DNA from: Streptomyces sp. B3I8
GTDB taxonomy: Bacteria > Actinomycetota > Actinomycetes > Streptomycetales > Streptomycetaceae
Direction of reading: 5' to 3'
Assembly: GCF_030816915.1 (NCBI RefSeq)
Contig: NZ_JAUSYN010000002.1
Coordinates: 1,501,501 to 1,565,500, forward strand
DNA: 64,000 nt
Part shown: positions 47,832 through 56,465 of the stretch, in pieces
Layout: every line of letters starts with the position of its first letter
Position numbering within the stretch: the first letter of the stretch is position 1
Program-made: the position numbers and the translations under genes
The notes under the pieces: model-generated
The model's input: the letters and a program-made list of their open reading frames with translations, nothing else
Databases searched by the model: none
What the model was told of the DNA's origin: nothing

Positions 47832-48770
47832 TCAGCCGTCGCCCTCGCGCTCCGCCAGGAAGCGCTCGAACTCCTGCCCGATCTCGTCCGCGGACGGGAT
47901 GTCCACCGGTTCGGCCAGCATGTTGCCCCGCGTCTCGGCGCCCGCCGCGGCGTCGTACTGGTGCTCGAGCCCCTGGACCAGGGCGACCAGTTCCTCGTCG
48001 CCCTCCTGGATCTGCCGGTCGATCTCCGTCTGGGTGCGGTGGGCGTCGGTGCGCAGGGAGTGCGCGACGCCCGGCAGGACCAGTCCGGTCGCGGCCGTGA
48101 CGGCCTCCAGGACGGTGAGCGCGGCGTCCGGGTACGGAGAGCGGGCGATGTAGTGCGGGACGTGCGCGGCGACGCCCAGTACGTCGTGTCCGGCCTGTGC
48201 CAGGCGGTACTCGACGAGCGCCTCTGCACTGCCGGGTACCTGCGCCTCCTCGAAGGGGCTGCGGTGGCCCGGCACCAGGTCGGTGCGGTTGCCGTGCGGG
48301 GTGAGGCCCACCGGGCGGGTGTGCGGGACGCCCATCGGGATGCCGTGGAAGTTCACGGCGAGACGCACGCCGAGCCGCTCCACGATCTCCCCCACGGCCG
48401 CGGCGAAACGCTCCCACTCGACGTCCGGCTCGGGGCCGGACAGCAGCAGGAAGGGGGCTCCGGTGGCGTCCTGGACGAGACGCACGTCGATCGTGGGCTC
48501 GTCGTAATCGGTCCAGGAGTTGCGCTTGAAGGTCAGCAGCGGCCGACGGGCGCGGTAGTCGACGAGCCGGTCGTGGTCGAAGCGGGCGACGACCTGGTGG
48601 GGCAGCGAGTCGAGCAGACGGTCGACGATCTGGTCGCCGGTCTCGCCGGCGTCGATGTAGCCGTCGAAGTGGTAGAGCATGACAAGTCCGGCCGACTCCT
48701 GCGCGAGCGCCATGTCGACGACGGCCAGGCCTTTCGGCTCCCATGCGTACAAACTCTGCGGATCAAGCAC
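47832..48770 (-). CDS. PAC2-family protein
   Basis: 312 aa from the GTG giving [20 protein letters not shown], with GAGGAG about 10 nt upstream. The PAC2 (proteasome assembly chaperone-like) fold is seen in [20 protein letters not shown] near 32, [20 protein letters not shown] near 110 and [20 protein letters not shown] near 210. Many actinobacteria keep one such gene; in mycobacteria PAC2 members are linked to proteasome biology by homology only. Role unproven. Confidence 0.88.
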   Translation of the reverse strand: MLDPQSLYAWEPKGLAVVDMALAQESAGLVMLYHFDGYIDAGETGDQIVDRLLDSLPHQVVARFDHDRLVDYRARRPLLTFKRNSWTDYDEPTIDVRLVQDATGAPFLLLSGPEPDVEWERFAAAVGEIVERLGVRLAVNFHGIPMGVPHTRPVGLTPHGNRTDLVPGHRSPFEEAQVPGSAEALVEYRLAQAGHDVLGVAAHVPHYIARSPYPDAALTVLEAVTAATGLVLPGVAHSLRTDAHRTQTEIDRQIQEGDEELVALVQGLEHQYDAAAGAETRGNMLAEPVDIPSADEIGQEFERFLAEREGDG

Positions 48771-48926
48771 TGTGACCGCTCCTCCTCGTGTCCAACAGGA
48801 GACAACGTGGCACGGGACACCGGCATTCCCGGGCTCCGGAGCCGGGTCCGCGGAGGGAACGGGCGGCCCTCGGGGGCGGCCGACGTACCGGAGGCGGCGA
48901 AGAGAGGGTAGGGACGGCAGGGAACG

Positions 48927-48962
48927 CGGAAGGCCCGCACCCCGAGGGGTGCGGGCCTTCCG
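48927..48962 (-). terminator. Strong terminator hairpin after rpsA
   Basis: A perfect stem of 16 bp (CGGAAGGCCCGCACCC with complement) closes a CGAG tetraloop. It lies 65 nt past the rpsA stop. Confidence 0.85.
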
Positions 48963-49026
48963 TTCGGCTCGGTCGGCCGACCTCAGCGACGGGCGCTCAG
49001 GCCGGGGGCCGACGCGTGGCCGGGGT

Positions 49027-50532
49027 TCAGCTCTGGCCGCCGGCCAGCTTCTCCCGCAGCGCGGCGAGCGCCTCGTCCGAGGCGAGCGCACCGGAGTTGT
49101 CGCCACCCTCGGAAGAGTACGAACCGCCGCCGCCACCGCCGCCGGACGCGGCCGGAGCAGCGGTCTCGACGCCCTCGGCAGCGGCCTTCTCGTCCGCCTC
49201 GCGGGACTTGATGACCTGCGCCTGGTGCTGCTCGAAGCGCTGCTGCGCCTCGGCGTACTGGGTCTCCCACACCTCGCGCTGGGTCTCGTAGCCCTCGAGC
49301 CAGTCGTTGGTCTCGGGGTCGAAGCCCTCGGGGTAGATGTAGTTGCCCTGGTCGTCGTAGGACGCGGCCATGCCGTACAGGGTCGGGTCGAACTCGACGG
49401 CCGACGGGTCGGCGCCGAAGGCCTCGTTGGCCTGCTTCAGCGAGAGGCTGATGCGACGGCGCTCGAGGTCGATGTCGATGACCTTGACGAAGATCTCGTC
49501 GTTGACCTGGACGACCTGCTCCGGGATCTCCACGTGGCGCTCGGCCAGCTCGGAGATGTGGACCAGACCCTCGATGCCCTCGTCCACACGGACGAACGCG
49601 CCGAACGGGACCAGCTTCGTGACCTTGCCGGGCACGACCTGGCCGATCTGGTGCGTGCGGGCGAACTGCTGCCACGGGTCTTCCTGGGTCGCCTTCAGCG
49701 ACAGGGAGACGCGCTCGCGGTCCATGTCGACGTCCAGGACCTCGACCGTGACCTCCTGGCCGACCTCGACGACCTCGGAGGGGTGGTCGATGTGCTTCCA
49801 GGACAGCTCGGAGACGTGCACCAGGCCGTCGACGCCACCCAGGTCCACGAAGGCACCGAAGTTGACGATCGAGGAGACGACGCCGGAGCGGACCTGACCC
49901 TTCTGCAGGGTCGTGAGGAACGTCTGGCGGACCTCGGACTGGGTCTGCTCCAGCCAGGCACGGCGGGACAGGACCACGTTGTTGCGGTTCTTGTCCAGCT
50001 CGATGATCTTCGCCTCGAGCTCCTTGCCCACGTAGGGCTGGAGGTCGCGGACGCGGCGCATCTCGACGAGGGAGGCCGGCAGGAAGCCACGGAGGCCGAT
50101 GTCGAGGATGAGACCACCCTTGACGACCTCGATGACGGTACCGGTGACGATGCCGTCCTCTTCCTTGATCTTCTCGATCGTGCCCCAGGCCCGCTCGTAC
50201 TGGGCGCGCTTCTTCGAGAGGATCAGGCGGCCTTCCTTGTCCTCCTTCTGGAGAACAAGGGCTTCGATCTCGTCACCGACGGCGACGACCTCGTTGGGGT
50301 CGACGTCGTGCTTGATCGAGAGCTCGCGGCTCGGGATGACACCTTCGGTCTTGTAACCGATGTCGAGCAGGACCTCGTCCCGGTCGACCTTCACGATGAC
50401 GCCGTCGACGATGTCGCCGTCGTTGAAGTACTTGATCGTCTCGTCGATCGCGGCGAGGAAGGCTTCCTCGTTACCGATGTCGTTGACCGCAACCTGCGGG
50501 GTGGTGGCGGTGGTCTCGGTGCTGCTCGTCAT
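49027..50532 (-). CDS. rpsA: 30S ribosomal protein S1
   Basis: 501-aa ribosomal S1 with four OB-fold S1 domains: about 35-105 ([20 protein letters not shown]), 120-190 ([20 protein letters not shown]), 205-275 ([20 protein letters not shown]) and 290-360 ([20 protein letters not shown]). The Actinobacteria-type tail is acidic, then Gly/Ser-rich, ending [11 protein letters not shown]. It helps mRNA bind to the ribosome. The start gives [18 protein letters not shown]. There is a leader of about 190 nt from a strong promoter. Confidence 0.96.
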   Translation of the reverse strand: MTSSTETTATTPQVAVNDIGNEEAFLAAIDETIKYFNDGDIVDGVIVKVDRDEVLLDIGYKTEGVIPSRELSIKHDVDPNEVVAVGDEIEALVLQKEDKEGRLILSKKRAQYERAWGTIEKIKEEDGIVTGTVIEVVKGGLILDIGLRGFLPASLVEMRRVRDLQPYVGKELEAKIIELDKNRNNVVLSRRAWLEQTQSEVRQTFLTTLQKGQVRSGVVSSIVNFGAFVDLGGVDGLVHVSELSWKHIDHPSEVVEVGQEVTVEVLDVDMDRERVSLSLKATQEDPWQQFARTHQIGQVVPGKVTKLVPFGAFVRVDEGIEGLVHISELAERHVEIPEQVVQVNDEIFVKVIDIDLERRRISLSLKQANEAFGADPSAVEFDPTLYGMAASYDDQGNYIYPEGFDPETNDWLEGYETQREVWETQYAEAQQRFEQHQAQVIKSREADEKAAAEGVETAAPAASGGGGGGGSYSSEGGDNSGALASDEALAALREKLAGGQS

Positions 50533-50728
50533 GTGGGAAAGGGCTCCGGTACGGACATTGAAGTCGTAGGTACTGCTTACGCCGGGAGCCCGTTTCGCTC
50601 TGCAGAAGCCGGACAGCCAAGGAAGCACCCCGCGACAACGCGAGGCACCTCGAGAACCGAGGGGACATACAACAGATGCGAGCGCGACCTGCTACGTCTG
50701 AGGTGCGCAGGCCCGCAGCGCAACTTGT

Positions 50729-50757
50729 AGCATACGGGGGCAGCCGGGCAGGGTCAA
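50729..50757 (-). promoter_or_regulatory. Promoter of rpsA
   Basis: On the minus strand TTGACC, 17 nt, TATGCT: close to the housekeeping consensus and the only such match in the gap. Transcription would start about 50722. Confidence 0.75.
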
Positions 50758-50957
50758 TGCGCGAAGGCGCACACCCGGGGCGGATCAGCGCATTCCCGGC
50801 ACAATTGCCGTCCTGGGAGGCCACGCGGCATCGGCGGCACCTTCACGGGCACCGCCGGGACGGCGGCGCCGAGATGTGACGGAAGAGTACGACGAGGGAG
50901 CCGATCATCCAAGAGTCCGAACAGCTCGAACCCGAGGCCACGCGGCGTGTCGCGGGG

Positions 50958-51716
50958 GTGACGGAGAGCTCCCGCGCCAACCGCGGCTGGTGGGACAGCA
51001 ACGCCGACGAGTACCAGGTCGAGCACGGCACGTTCCTGGGTGACGACCGCTTCGTCTGGTGCCCGGAGGGTCTCGACGAGATCGAGGCGGAACTGCTCGG
51101 CCCGGCGGAGGAGCTGGCCGGCCGTGACGTCCTGGAGATCGGCGCCGGCGCCGCCCAGTGCTCGCGCTGGCTGGCCGCGCAGGGCGCCCGCCCGGTCGCG
51201 CTCGACCTCTCCCACCGCCAGCTCCAGCACGCGCTGCGCATCGGCGCGAAGTTCCCCCTGGTGTGCGCCGACGCCGCCGTACTGCCCTTCGCCGACGCCT
51301 CCTTCGACCTCGCGTGCTCGGCGTACGGGGCGCTGCCCTTCGTCGCCGACCCGCGACTGGTACTGCGCGAGGTGCGCCGGGTGCTGCGGCCGGGCGGCCG
51401 TTTCGTGTTCTCGGTGACCCATCCGGTCCGCTGGGCCTTCCCGGACGAGCCCGGCCCCGAGGGGCTGACCGTGTCCGCCTCCTACTTCGACCGCACGCCC
51501 TACGTGGAGCAGGACGAGCAGGGCGACGCGGTCTATGTCGAGCACCACAGGACACTCGGCGACCGCGTCCGGGACGTGGTGACCTCGGGCTTCCGGCTGG
51601 TGGACCTGGTCGAGCCCGAGTGGCCGTCCTGGAACACCTCCGAGTGGGGCGGCTGGTCCCCGCTGCGCGGCGGCCTGATCCCCGGTACGGCGATCTTCGT
51701 GTGCGAGCGGGACTGA
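50958..51716 (+). CDS. SAM-dependent methyltransferase, class I
   Basis: At least 252 aa. The SAM-binding motif is VLEIGAGAAQCSRWLAAQGA near 58, with PVALDLSHRQLQHAL near 79 and FDLACSAYGALPFVADPRLV near 115 (UbiE/COQ5-like). The annotated GTG lacks a ribosome site. The frame continues upstream with good codon use (QESEQLEPEATRRVAG), and an AGGGAG at 50895 is 6 nt from an ATC at 50907. The true start may therefore be this unusual ATC. Substrate unknown; divergent from rpsA. Confidence 0.83.
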   Translation: MTESSRANRGWWDSNADEYQVEHGTFLGDDRFVWCPEGLDEIEAELLGPAEELAGRDVLEIGAGAAQCSRWLAAQGARPVALDLSHRQLQHALRIGAKFPLVCADAAVLPFADASFDLACSAYGALPFVADPRLVLREVRRVLRPGGRFVFSVTHPVRWAFPDEPGPEGLTVSASYFDRTPYVEQDEQGDAVYVEHHRTLGDRVRDVVTSGFRLVDLVEPEWPSWNTSEWGGWSPLRGGLIPGTAIFVCERD

Positions 51717-51762
51717 GCGGAGGGGCCGTACCGGCACACGAGGCCCGTACGACACTGGGGGC

Positions 51763-54354
51763 GTGATCCGTGACGACGCCCTGGAGGCGCTGCCCGTCCG
51801 CGCGGCCCTGCCCGCCCTGCACGACGCCCTAGAAGGGCACGGCACCGCCGTGCTCGTGGCGCCGCCCGGCACCGGCAAGACCACCCTGGTGCCGCTGGTG
51901 CTGGCGGGACTGGTGGGCGGTGGGCCCGCGCGCCGGGTGCTGGTGGCCGAGCCGCGGCGGATCGCGGCGCGGGCGGCGGCACGGCGGATGGCGTGGCTGC
52001 TCGGCCAGGACGTCGGCGACGACATCGGGTTCACCGTGCGCGGGGAGCGCGTGGTCGGCCGCCACGCGCGCGTGGAGGTCGTCACCACCGGTGTCCTGCT
52101 GCAGCGGCTCCAGCGCGACCAGGAGCTGCCCGGGGTCGACGTCGTCGTCCTGGACGAGTGCCACGAGCGGCACCTGGACGCCGACACGGCCGCCGCCTTC
52201 CTCCTGGACGTGCGCGGGACGCTGCGCCCGGAGCTGCGGCTGGTCGCGGCGTCGGCGACGACCGACGCGCAGGGGTGGGCGCGACTGCTGGGCGGGGCCC
52301 CGGTGGTCGAGGCCGCGGGGGTGTCCCATCCGGTGGAGGTGGTCTGGGCGCCGCCGGCCCGGCCCGTGCGTCCGCCGCACGGGATGCGGGTGGACCCGGC
52401 GCTGCTGTCCCACACGGCGTCGGTGGTGCGGCGGGCGCTGGCCGAGCGGCCGGGCGACGTCCTGTGCTTCCTGCCCGGTACCGGGGAGATCGCCCGGGTG
52501 GCGGGGCTGCTGGGGGACCTGGGGCCGGTGGACGTGCTGCAGGTGCACGGGCGGGCGCCCGCGGCCGTGCAGGACGCGGTGCTGTCCCCGGGCCGGCGGC
52601 GCCGGGTGGTCCTCGCGACGTCGGTGGCCGAGTCGTCGCTGACGGTGCCCGGGGTGCGGGTGGTCGTGGACGCGGGGCTGGCGCGGGAGCCGCGCGTCGA
52701 CCACGCGCGCGGGCTGAGCGGTCTGACGACCGTACGGTCCTCCCGCGCGGCCGGACGGCAGCGGGCCGGCCGGGCGGGGCGGGAGGCGCCCGGGGCGGTG
52801 TACCGGTGCTGGGCGGAGGCCGAGGACGTCCGGCTGCCGTCCTTCCCGGCGCCGGAGATCAAGGTGGCCGACCTGACCGCGTTCGCGCTCCAGGCCGCCT
52901 GCTGGGGCGACCCCGACGCCTCGGGGCTGGCGCTGCTGGACCCGCCGCCGGGCGGGGCCATGGCGGCGGCCCGCCAGGTGCTGACCGCCGTCGGGGCGGT
53001 GGACCCCCGGGGGCGGGCCACCGGCCGGGGGGCGCGGCTGGTGCGGTGGGGACTGCATCCCCGGCTGGGGCGCGCCCTGTTGGACACCTCGGGCGCGGCG
53101 GCCGAGGTCGTGGCACTGCTCTCCGAGGAGGTGCCGCGGGCGTACGGCGACGACCTGGCCGGCGCGCTGCGCACCGCCCGGCGCGGGGGCGACGCGTACG
53201 CGGCCCGGTGGCGGAGCGAGGTGCGGCGGCTGCGCGCGGCCGCGACGGAACGCGGCGGGCGGAACAGAGCCGCCAGAGCCCCGGGGGGCACGGAACCCCC
53301 GGGGAGCGAGGGGCGGAACGGGACCGCCGAAGCCCCGGGGGCCGGTGAGCGGAGCCGGGTCGCCGAGGCCGCCGGGGCGGGGGACGACGGCATGGTGGGA
53401 CGAGCCGTCGCGCTCGCCTTTCCCGAGCGGGTGGCCCGGCTCGACGGCGGGTCGTACCTCATGGCGTCGGGGACGCGGGCCGAGCTGGGTGAGGGGTCGG
53501 CGCTGCGGGGGGCGCCGTGGATCGTGGTGGCCGTCGCCGACCGGCCGACGGGCGGCGGGCACGCGCGCGTGCGGCTCGCCGCCGCCGTCCACGAGGACGT
53601 GGCCCGGGAGGCGGCCGCTGCGCTGCGGACGGAAGAGGAGGAGGTCCGCTGGGCCGACGGGGACGTCGTGGCACAGCGGGTGGAGCGGCTGGGGGCGATC
53701 GGGCTGACGGCGCGTCCGCTGCCGGACCCCGCGCCCGGACCCGTCCGCGAGGCGCTCCTGGCGGGGCTGCGGCGGGAGGGGCTGGGGCTGCTGCGGTGGT
53801 CGCCGGAGGCGGTGGCGCTGCGGCAGCGGCTGGCGTTCCTGCGGCTGCGGCGCGGCGAGCCCTGGCCGGACGTGTCCGACGAGGCGCTGCACGCCCGCGT
53901 GACGCAGTGGCTGGAGCCCGAGCTGGGCCGCGCCCGGCGGCGGGCGGACCTGGCGCGGATCGACGCCGGGCAGGCACTGGCCCGGCTGCTGCCGTGGGCC
54001 TCGGGCGAGGCGGCCCGGCTGGACGAGCTGGCCCCGGAGCGGATCACCGTGCCCAGCGGGTCCAGGATCCGTGTCGACTACGGCGATCCGGAGCGCCCGG
54101 TGCTCGCCGTGAAGGTGCAGGAGATGTTCGGGCTGCACAGCTCGCCGGTGGTCGCCGGGGTGCCGGTGCTCGTGCACCTGCTCTCCCCCGCCGGGCGGCC
54201 GGCCGCCGTCACCGCCGACCTCGCCTCGTTCTGGCGGGACGGCTACCGGGCCGTGCGGGCGGAGCTGCGCGGCCGCTACCCGAAGCATCCGTGGCCCGAG
54301 GACCCGGCGACCGCGGAGCCGACCCGGCACACCAAGGCGCGACCGCGCCGTTGA
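51763..54354 (+). CDS. hrpB: ATP-dependent helicase HrpB
   Basis: 863-aa DEAH-box helicase of the HrpA/HrpB group. Walker A APPGTGKTT at 33-41, motif II DECHERHLD near 131, motif III ASATT near 163, motif VI region QRAGRAGREAPG near 333, then the HA2-like and the HrpB C-terminal domains. A Gly/Ala/Glu-rich, low-complexity insert lies near 500-545. Starts GTG. HrpB proteins are poorly characterised RNA or DNA helicases; no partner is implied by the neighbours. Confidence 0.93.
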   Translation: MIRDDALEALPVRAALPALHDALEGHGTAVLVAPPGTGKTTLVPLVLAGLVGGGPARRVLVAEPRRIAARAAARRMAWLLGQDVGDDIGFTVRGERVVGRHARVEVVTTGVLLQRLQRDQELPGVDVVVLDECHERHLDADTAAAFLLDVRGTLRPELRLVAASATTDAQGWARLLGGAPVVEAAGVSHPVEVVWAPPARPVRPPHGMRVDPALLSHTASVVRRALAERPGDVLCFLPGTGEIARVAGLLGDLGPVDVLQVHGRAPAAVQDAVLSPGRRRRVVLATSVAESSLTVPGVRVVVDAGLAREPRVDHARGLSGLTTVRSSRAAGRQRAGRAGREAPGAVYRCWAEAEDVRLPSFPAPEIKVADLTAFALQAACWGDPDASGLALLDPPPGGAMAAARQVLTAVGAVDPRGRATGRGARLVRWGLHPRLGRALLDTSGAAAEVVALLSEEVPRAYGDDLAGALRTARRGGDAYAARWRSEVRRLRAAATERGGRNRAARAPGGTEPPGSEGRNGTAEAPGAGERSRVAEAAGAGDDGMVGRAVALAFPERVARLDGGSYLMASGTRAELGEGSALRGAPWIVVAVADRPTGGGHARVRLAAAVHEDVAREAAAALRTEEEEVRWADGDVVAQRVERLGAIGLTARPLPDPAPGPVREALLAGLRREGLGLLRWSPEAVALRQRLAFLRLRRGEPWPDVSDEALHARVTQWLEPELGRARRRADLARIDAGQALARLLPWASGEAARLDELAPERITVPSGSRIRVDYGDPERPVLAVKVQEMFGLHSSPVVAGVPVLVHLLSPAGRPAAVTADLASFWRDGYRAVRAELRGRYPKHPWPEDPATAEPTRHTKARPRR

Positions 54355-54369
54355 GGCACCGGCCGGCCT

Positions 54370-54401
54370 CGCGTCTCCACCGGCCGGCCGGTGGAGACGC
54401 G
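54370..54401. terminator. Bidirectional hairpin between hrpB and the transglycosylase gene
   Basis: A perfect 32-bp palindrome (16-bp arms starting CGCGTCTCCACCGG) between convergent genes, 15 nt past the hrpB stop and 4 nt past the other. Confidence 0.85.
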
Positions 54402-54405
54402 GGGT

Positions 54406-56154
54406 CTACGACGCCGCCGCGGCGACCTTCAGTTCGAGCGTGACGGTCGCGCCGCCCGCCGTGGTGACGCGGAGCAGGAACGTGCCCGTGGTGTCGTCGG
54501 CGTAGAGCTTCGGCAGCTTCAGCACGCCGTCGGCGTCGGTGGTCAGCCCCGCGAGGGTGCGGACGGGCTTCTTGTCGGCGTCGTCGGCCGTGCTGTCGGG
54601 GTCCTTGAAGTAGGGGCCCTTGTCGTTCTCGGTCGCGTCGTCCGCCGACCTGATGAGCGTGGCGGTGGCGGCGACCTTGCCGGGAGCGGCGCCCTTGTAG
54701 GTGGCGGCGAGCTGGATCTGCTCGGCGAACTCGCCGCCGGGGGTGCAGGTCAGGGGGGTGTCGCCGACACGGGCGAGGGCGTCGGCCGTCCGCTCGGTGA
54801 CGGTCGCGGTGTGGTCGAGGGCGGCCACGGTGCGGCCCACGACCAGGGCCCGGACGGTGAAGTCACCGGTCTTCTCGCCGGCCACGAGGGCGGGCGCGGT
54901 GGCGGTGCCGGTGCCGCCCGTGACGACGGTGGCGGTCTTCTCGCCGCCGGTGAAGGTGGCGTCCGTGTCGCCGACGACGACGAAGCGGACCCGGACCTTG
55001 GCGACGGCCGTGCCCGCCTTGGTCTCCGGGCGGACCGCGATCTTCTTGTCGAACGTGCCGCCCGCCCTGGCGGTCAACGTGCCGGTGCCGGCGTCGTCGA
55101 GGTGGTCGACCGTGTCGGTCGGCGTGGGGGGCGGGCCGGCCGGGGGTGTGCTCGGCTTCGACGGCTCGGTGGACGGCTTGCCGCCCGAGTCGGAGCCGGA
55201 GTGCGAGCCGGAACCCGAGCCGGAGTGGCCGGGCTTGGTGGTGTGGTGCGCCGACGGCTTCGTGGAGGTCACCGGCGGAAGCGGGGTGGAGCCGGTGCCG
55301 CTGCCCGGGCCGCCGCTCCCGTCGCTTCGGTGGCGGGGCAGGGTGCCCGTGCCGTCCGGCACCGAGTGGGTGCCCTTGCGGTAGAACTCCAGCCAGGACA
55401 GGACGGTGTTGAGGTAGTCCTGCGAGTGGTTGTAGCTGAGGATCGCGGCGTCGAGGTTCGCCTGGACGGACAGGTCACGGTCGGCGCGGCACAGGTAGTG
55501 GCCGGCGGCGAGGGCGGCGTCGTAGACGTTGTTGGGGTCCTTGACGCCGTCGTCGTTGCCGTCGCGGCCGGCCCAGGCCCAGGTCGACGGGATGAACTGC
55601 ATGGGGCCGACGGCACGGTCGTAGGTGCTGTCGCCGTCGTAGGCGCCGTGGTCGGTGTCGGAGATGTGGGCGAAGCCGCTGCCGTTGAGGACGGGGCCGA
55701 GGATCTTGGAGTAGGTCGTGCCCTGGGCGTCGACGCGGCCGCCGCGGGCCTGACCGGACTCCACGTGGCCGATGGCGGCGAGGAGTTGCCAGGGCAGGTT
55801 GCAGCCGGGCTTGGACTCGCGGAGTTCGGCCTCGGCCTTCTTGTAGGCGTCGAGGACCGTGGCGGGGATGCCGGAGTCGTCACCGGCACCGCTCGAACCG
55901 GACGCCTTGTCGTCGCCGGGGGACGGGGTGGGGCTGTCGAGCGGGGGCAGGTCGGTGTAGTAGTGGCCGTCGCCGGTCGCCGTGCCGTCGCCGTTCACGT
56001 CGGGGGCGTCCTGGGCGGCGCCGGTCGTCCGTCTGCCGTGGTCGTCGGCGGTCACTCCGGGGGCCTGGGACGCGGACAGAGCCGCGACTGCTGCCGCCGC
56101 GAGCGCGGTGGTTGCCGCTCCCTTGCGGAGCCTCCTGCCGAAATGCGCCGCCAT
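54406..56154 (-). CDS. Secreted lytic transglycosylase-like protein
   Basis: 582 aa from the ATG giving [28 protein letters not shown] lies 8 nt upstream. A signal peptide covers about 1-35. The catalytic domain (about 100-290) has the SLT-type LLAAIGHVESGQARGG with catalytic Glu near 132, VGPMQFIPSTWAWAG near 186 and AALAAGHYLCRADRDLS near 213. A Ser/Thr/Pro/Gly linker with His and Lys (about 300-365) leads to two beta-rich domains (about 370-580) with no known name. It probably cuts peptidoglycan at the cell surface. Confidence 0.87.
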   Translation of the reverse strand: MAAHFGRRLRKGAATTALAAAAVAALSASQAPGVTADDHGRRTTGAAQDAPDVNGDGTATGDGHYYTDLPPLDSPTPSPGDDKASGSSGAGDDSGIPATVLDAYKKAEAELRESKPGCNLPWQLLAAIGHVESGQARGGRVDAQGTTYSKILGPVLNGSGFAHISDTDHGAYDGDSTYDRAVGPMQFIPSTWAWAGRDGNDDGVKDPNNVYDAALAAGHYLCRADRDLSVQANLDAAILSYNHSQDYLNTVLSWLEFYRKGTHSVPDGTGTLPRHRSDGSGGPGSGTGSTPLPPVTSTKPSAHHTTKPGHSGSGSGSHSGSDSGGKPSTEPSKPSTPPAGPPPTPTDTVDHLDDAGTGTLTARAGGTFDKKIAVRPETKAGTAVAKVRVRFVVVGDTDATFTGGEKTATVVTGGTGTATAPALVAGEKTGDFTVRALVVGRTVAALDHTATVTERTADALARVGDTPLTCTPGGEFAEQIQLAATYKGAAPGKVAATATLIRSADDATENDKGPYFKDPDSTADDADKKPVRTLAGLTTDADGVLKLPKLYADDTTGTFLLRVTTAGGATVTLELKVAAAAS

Positions 56155-56411
56155 AGAGTGCGCCCCTCCCGTGGACGACCGTCCGTCTGCTCCGTACCGG
56201 TGCTCGACCGTGCCCGCGGGCACCGTGCCGCAGGCGACCCTACGGCAACCCGCCGCCGGGTGGCACCCGTTGAAGCGGGGTCTTCACCGGTTGGCCATGA
56301 GCGCGACGCGAGTCGCGTGCGCGCCACCCTTACTTGACGGTCGTGATCGCCGGACGGTTGTGGTGCGAGCGCGGAATTCTCGCCCGCCGGGCGGACCGGT
56401 CCGTGCAACGG

Positions 56412-56448
56412 CCCGGCTCCGCGCCCCCTGCTGGGGCGCGGAGCCGGG
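56412..56448 (-). terminator. Terminator hairpin after polA
   Basis: A perfect 16-bp stem (CCCGGCTCCGCGCCCC and complement) with a 5-nt loop, 18 nt past the polA stop. The rest of the 311-bp gap 56155-56465 holds the transglycosylase promoter region and nothing else I can name. Confidence 0.85.
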
Positions 56449-56465
56449 TGCGCTGTCGGTACCGG

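Noticed and set aside
50754..54047. 1097-codon minus-strand frame opposite the methyltransferase and hrpB
   Set aside because: Ser/Arg/Ala-rich shadow translation across two real genes and a gap.
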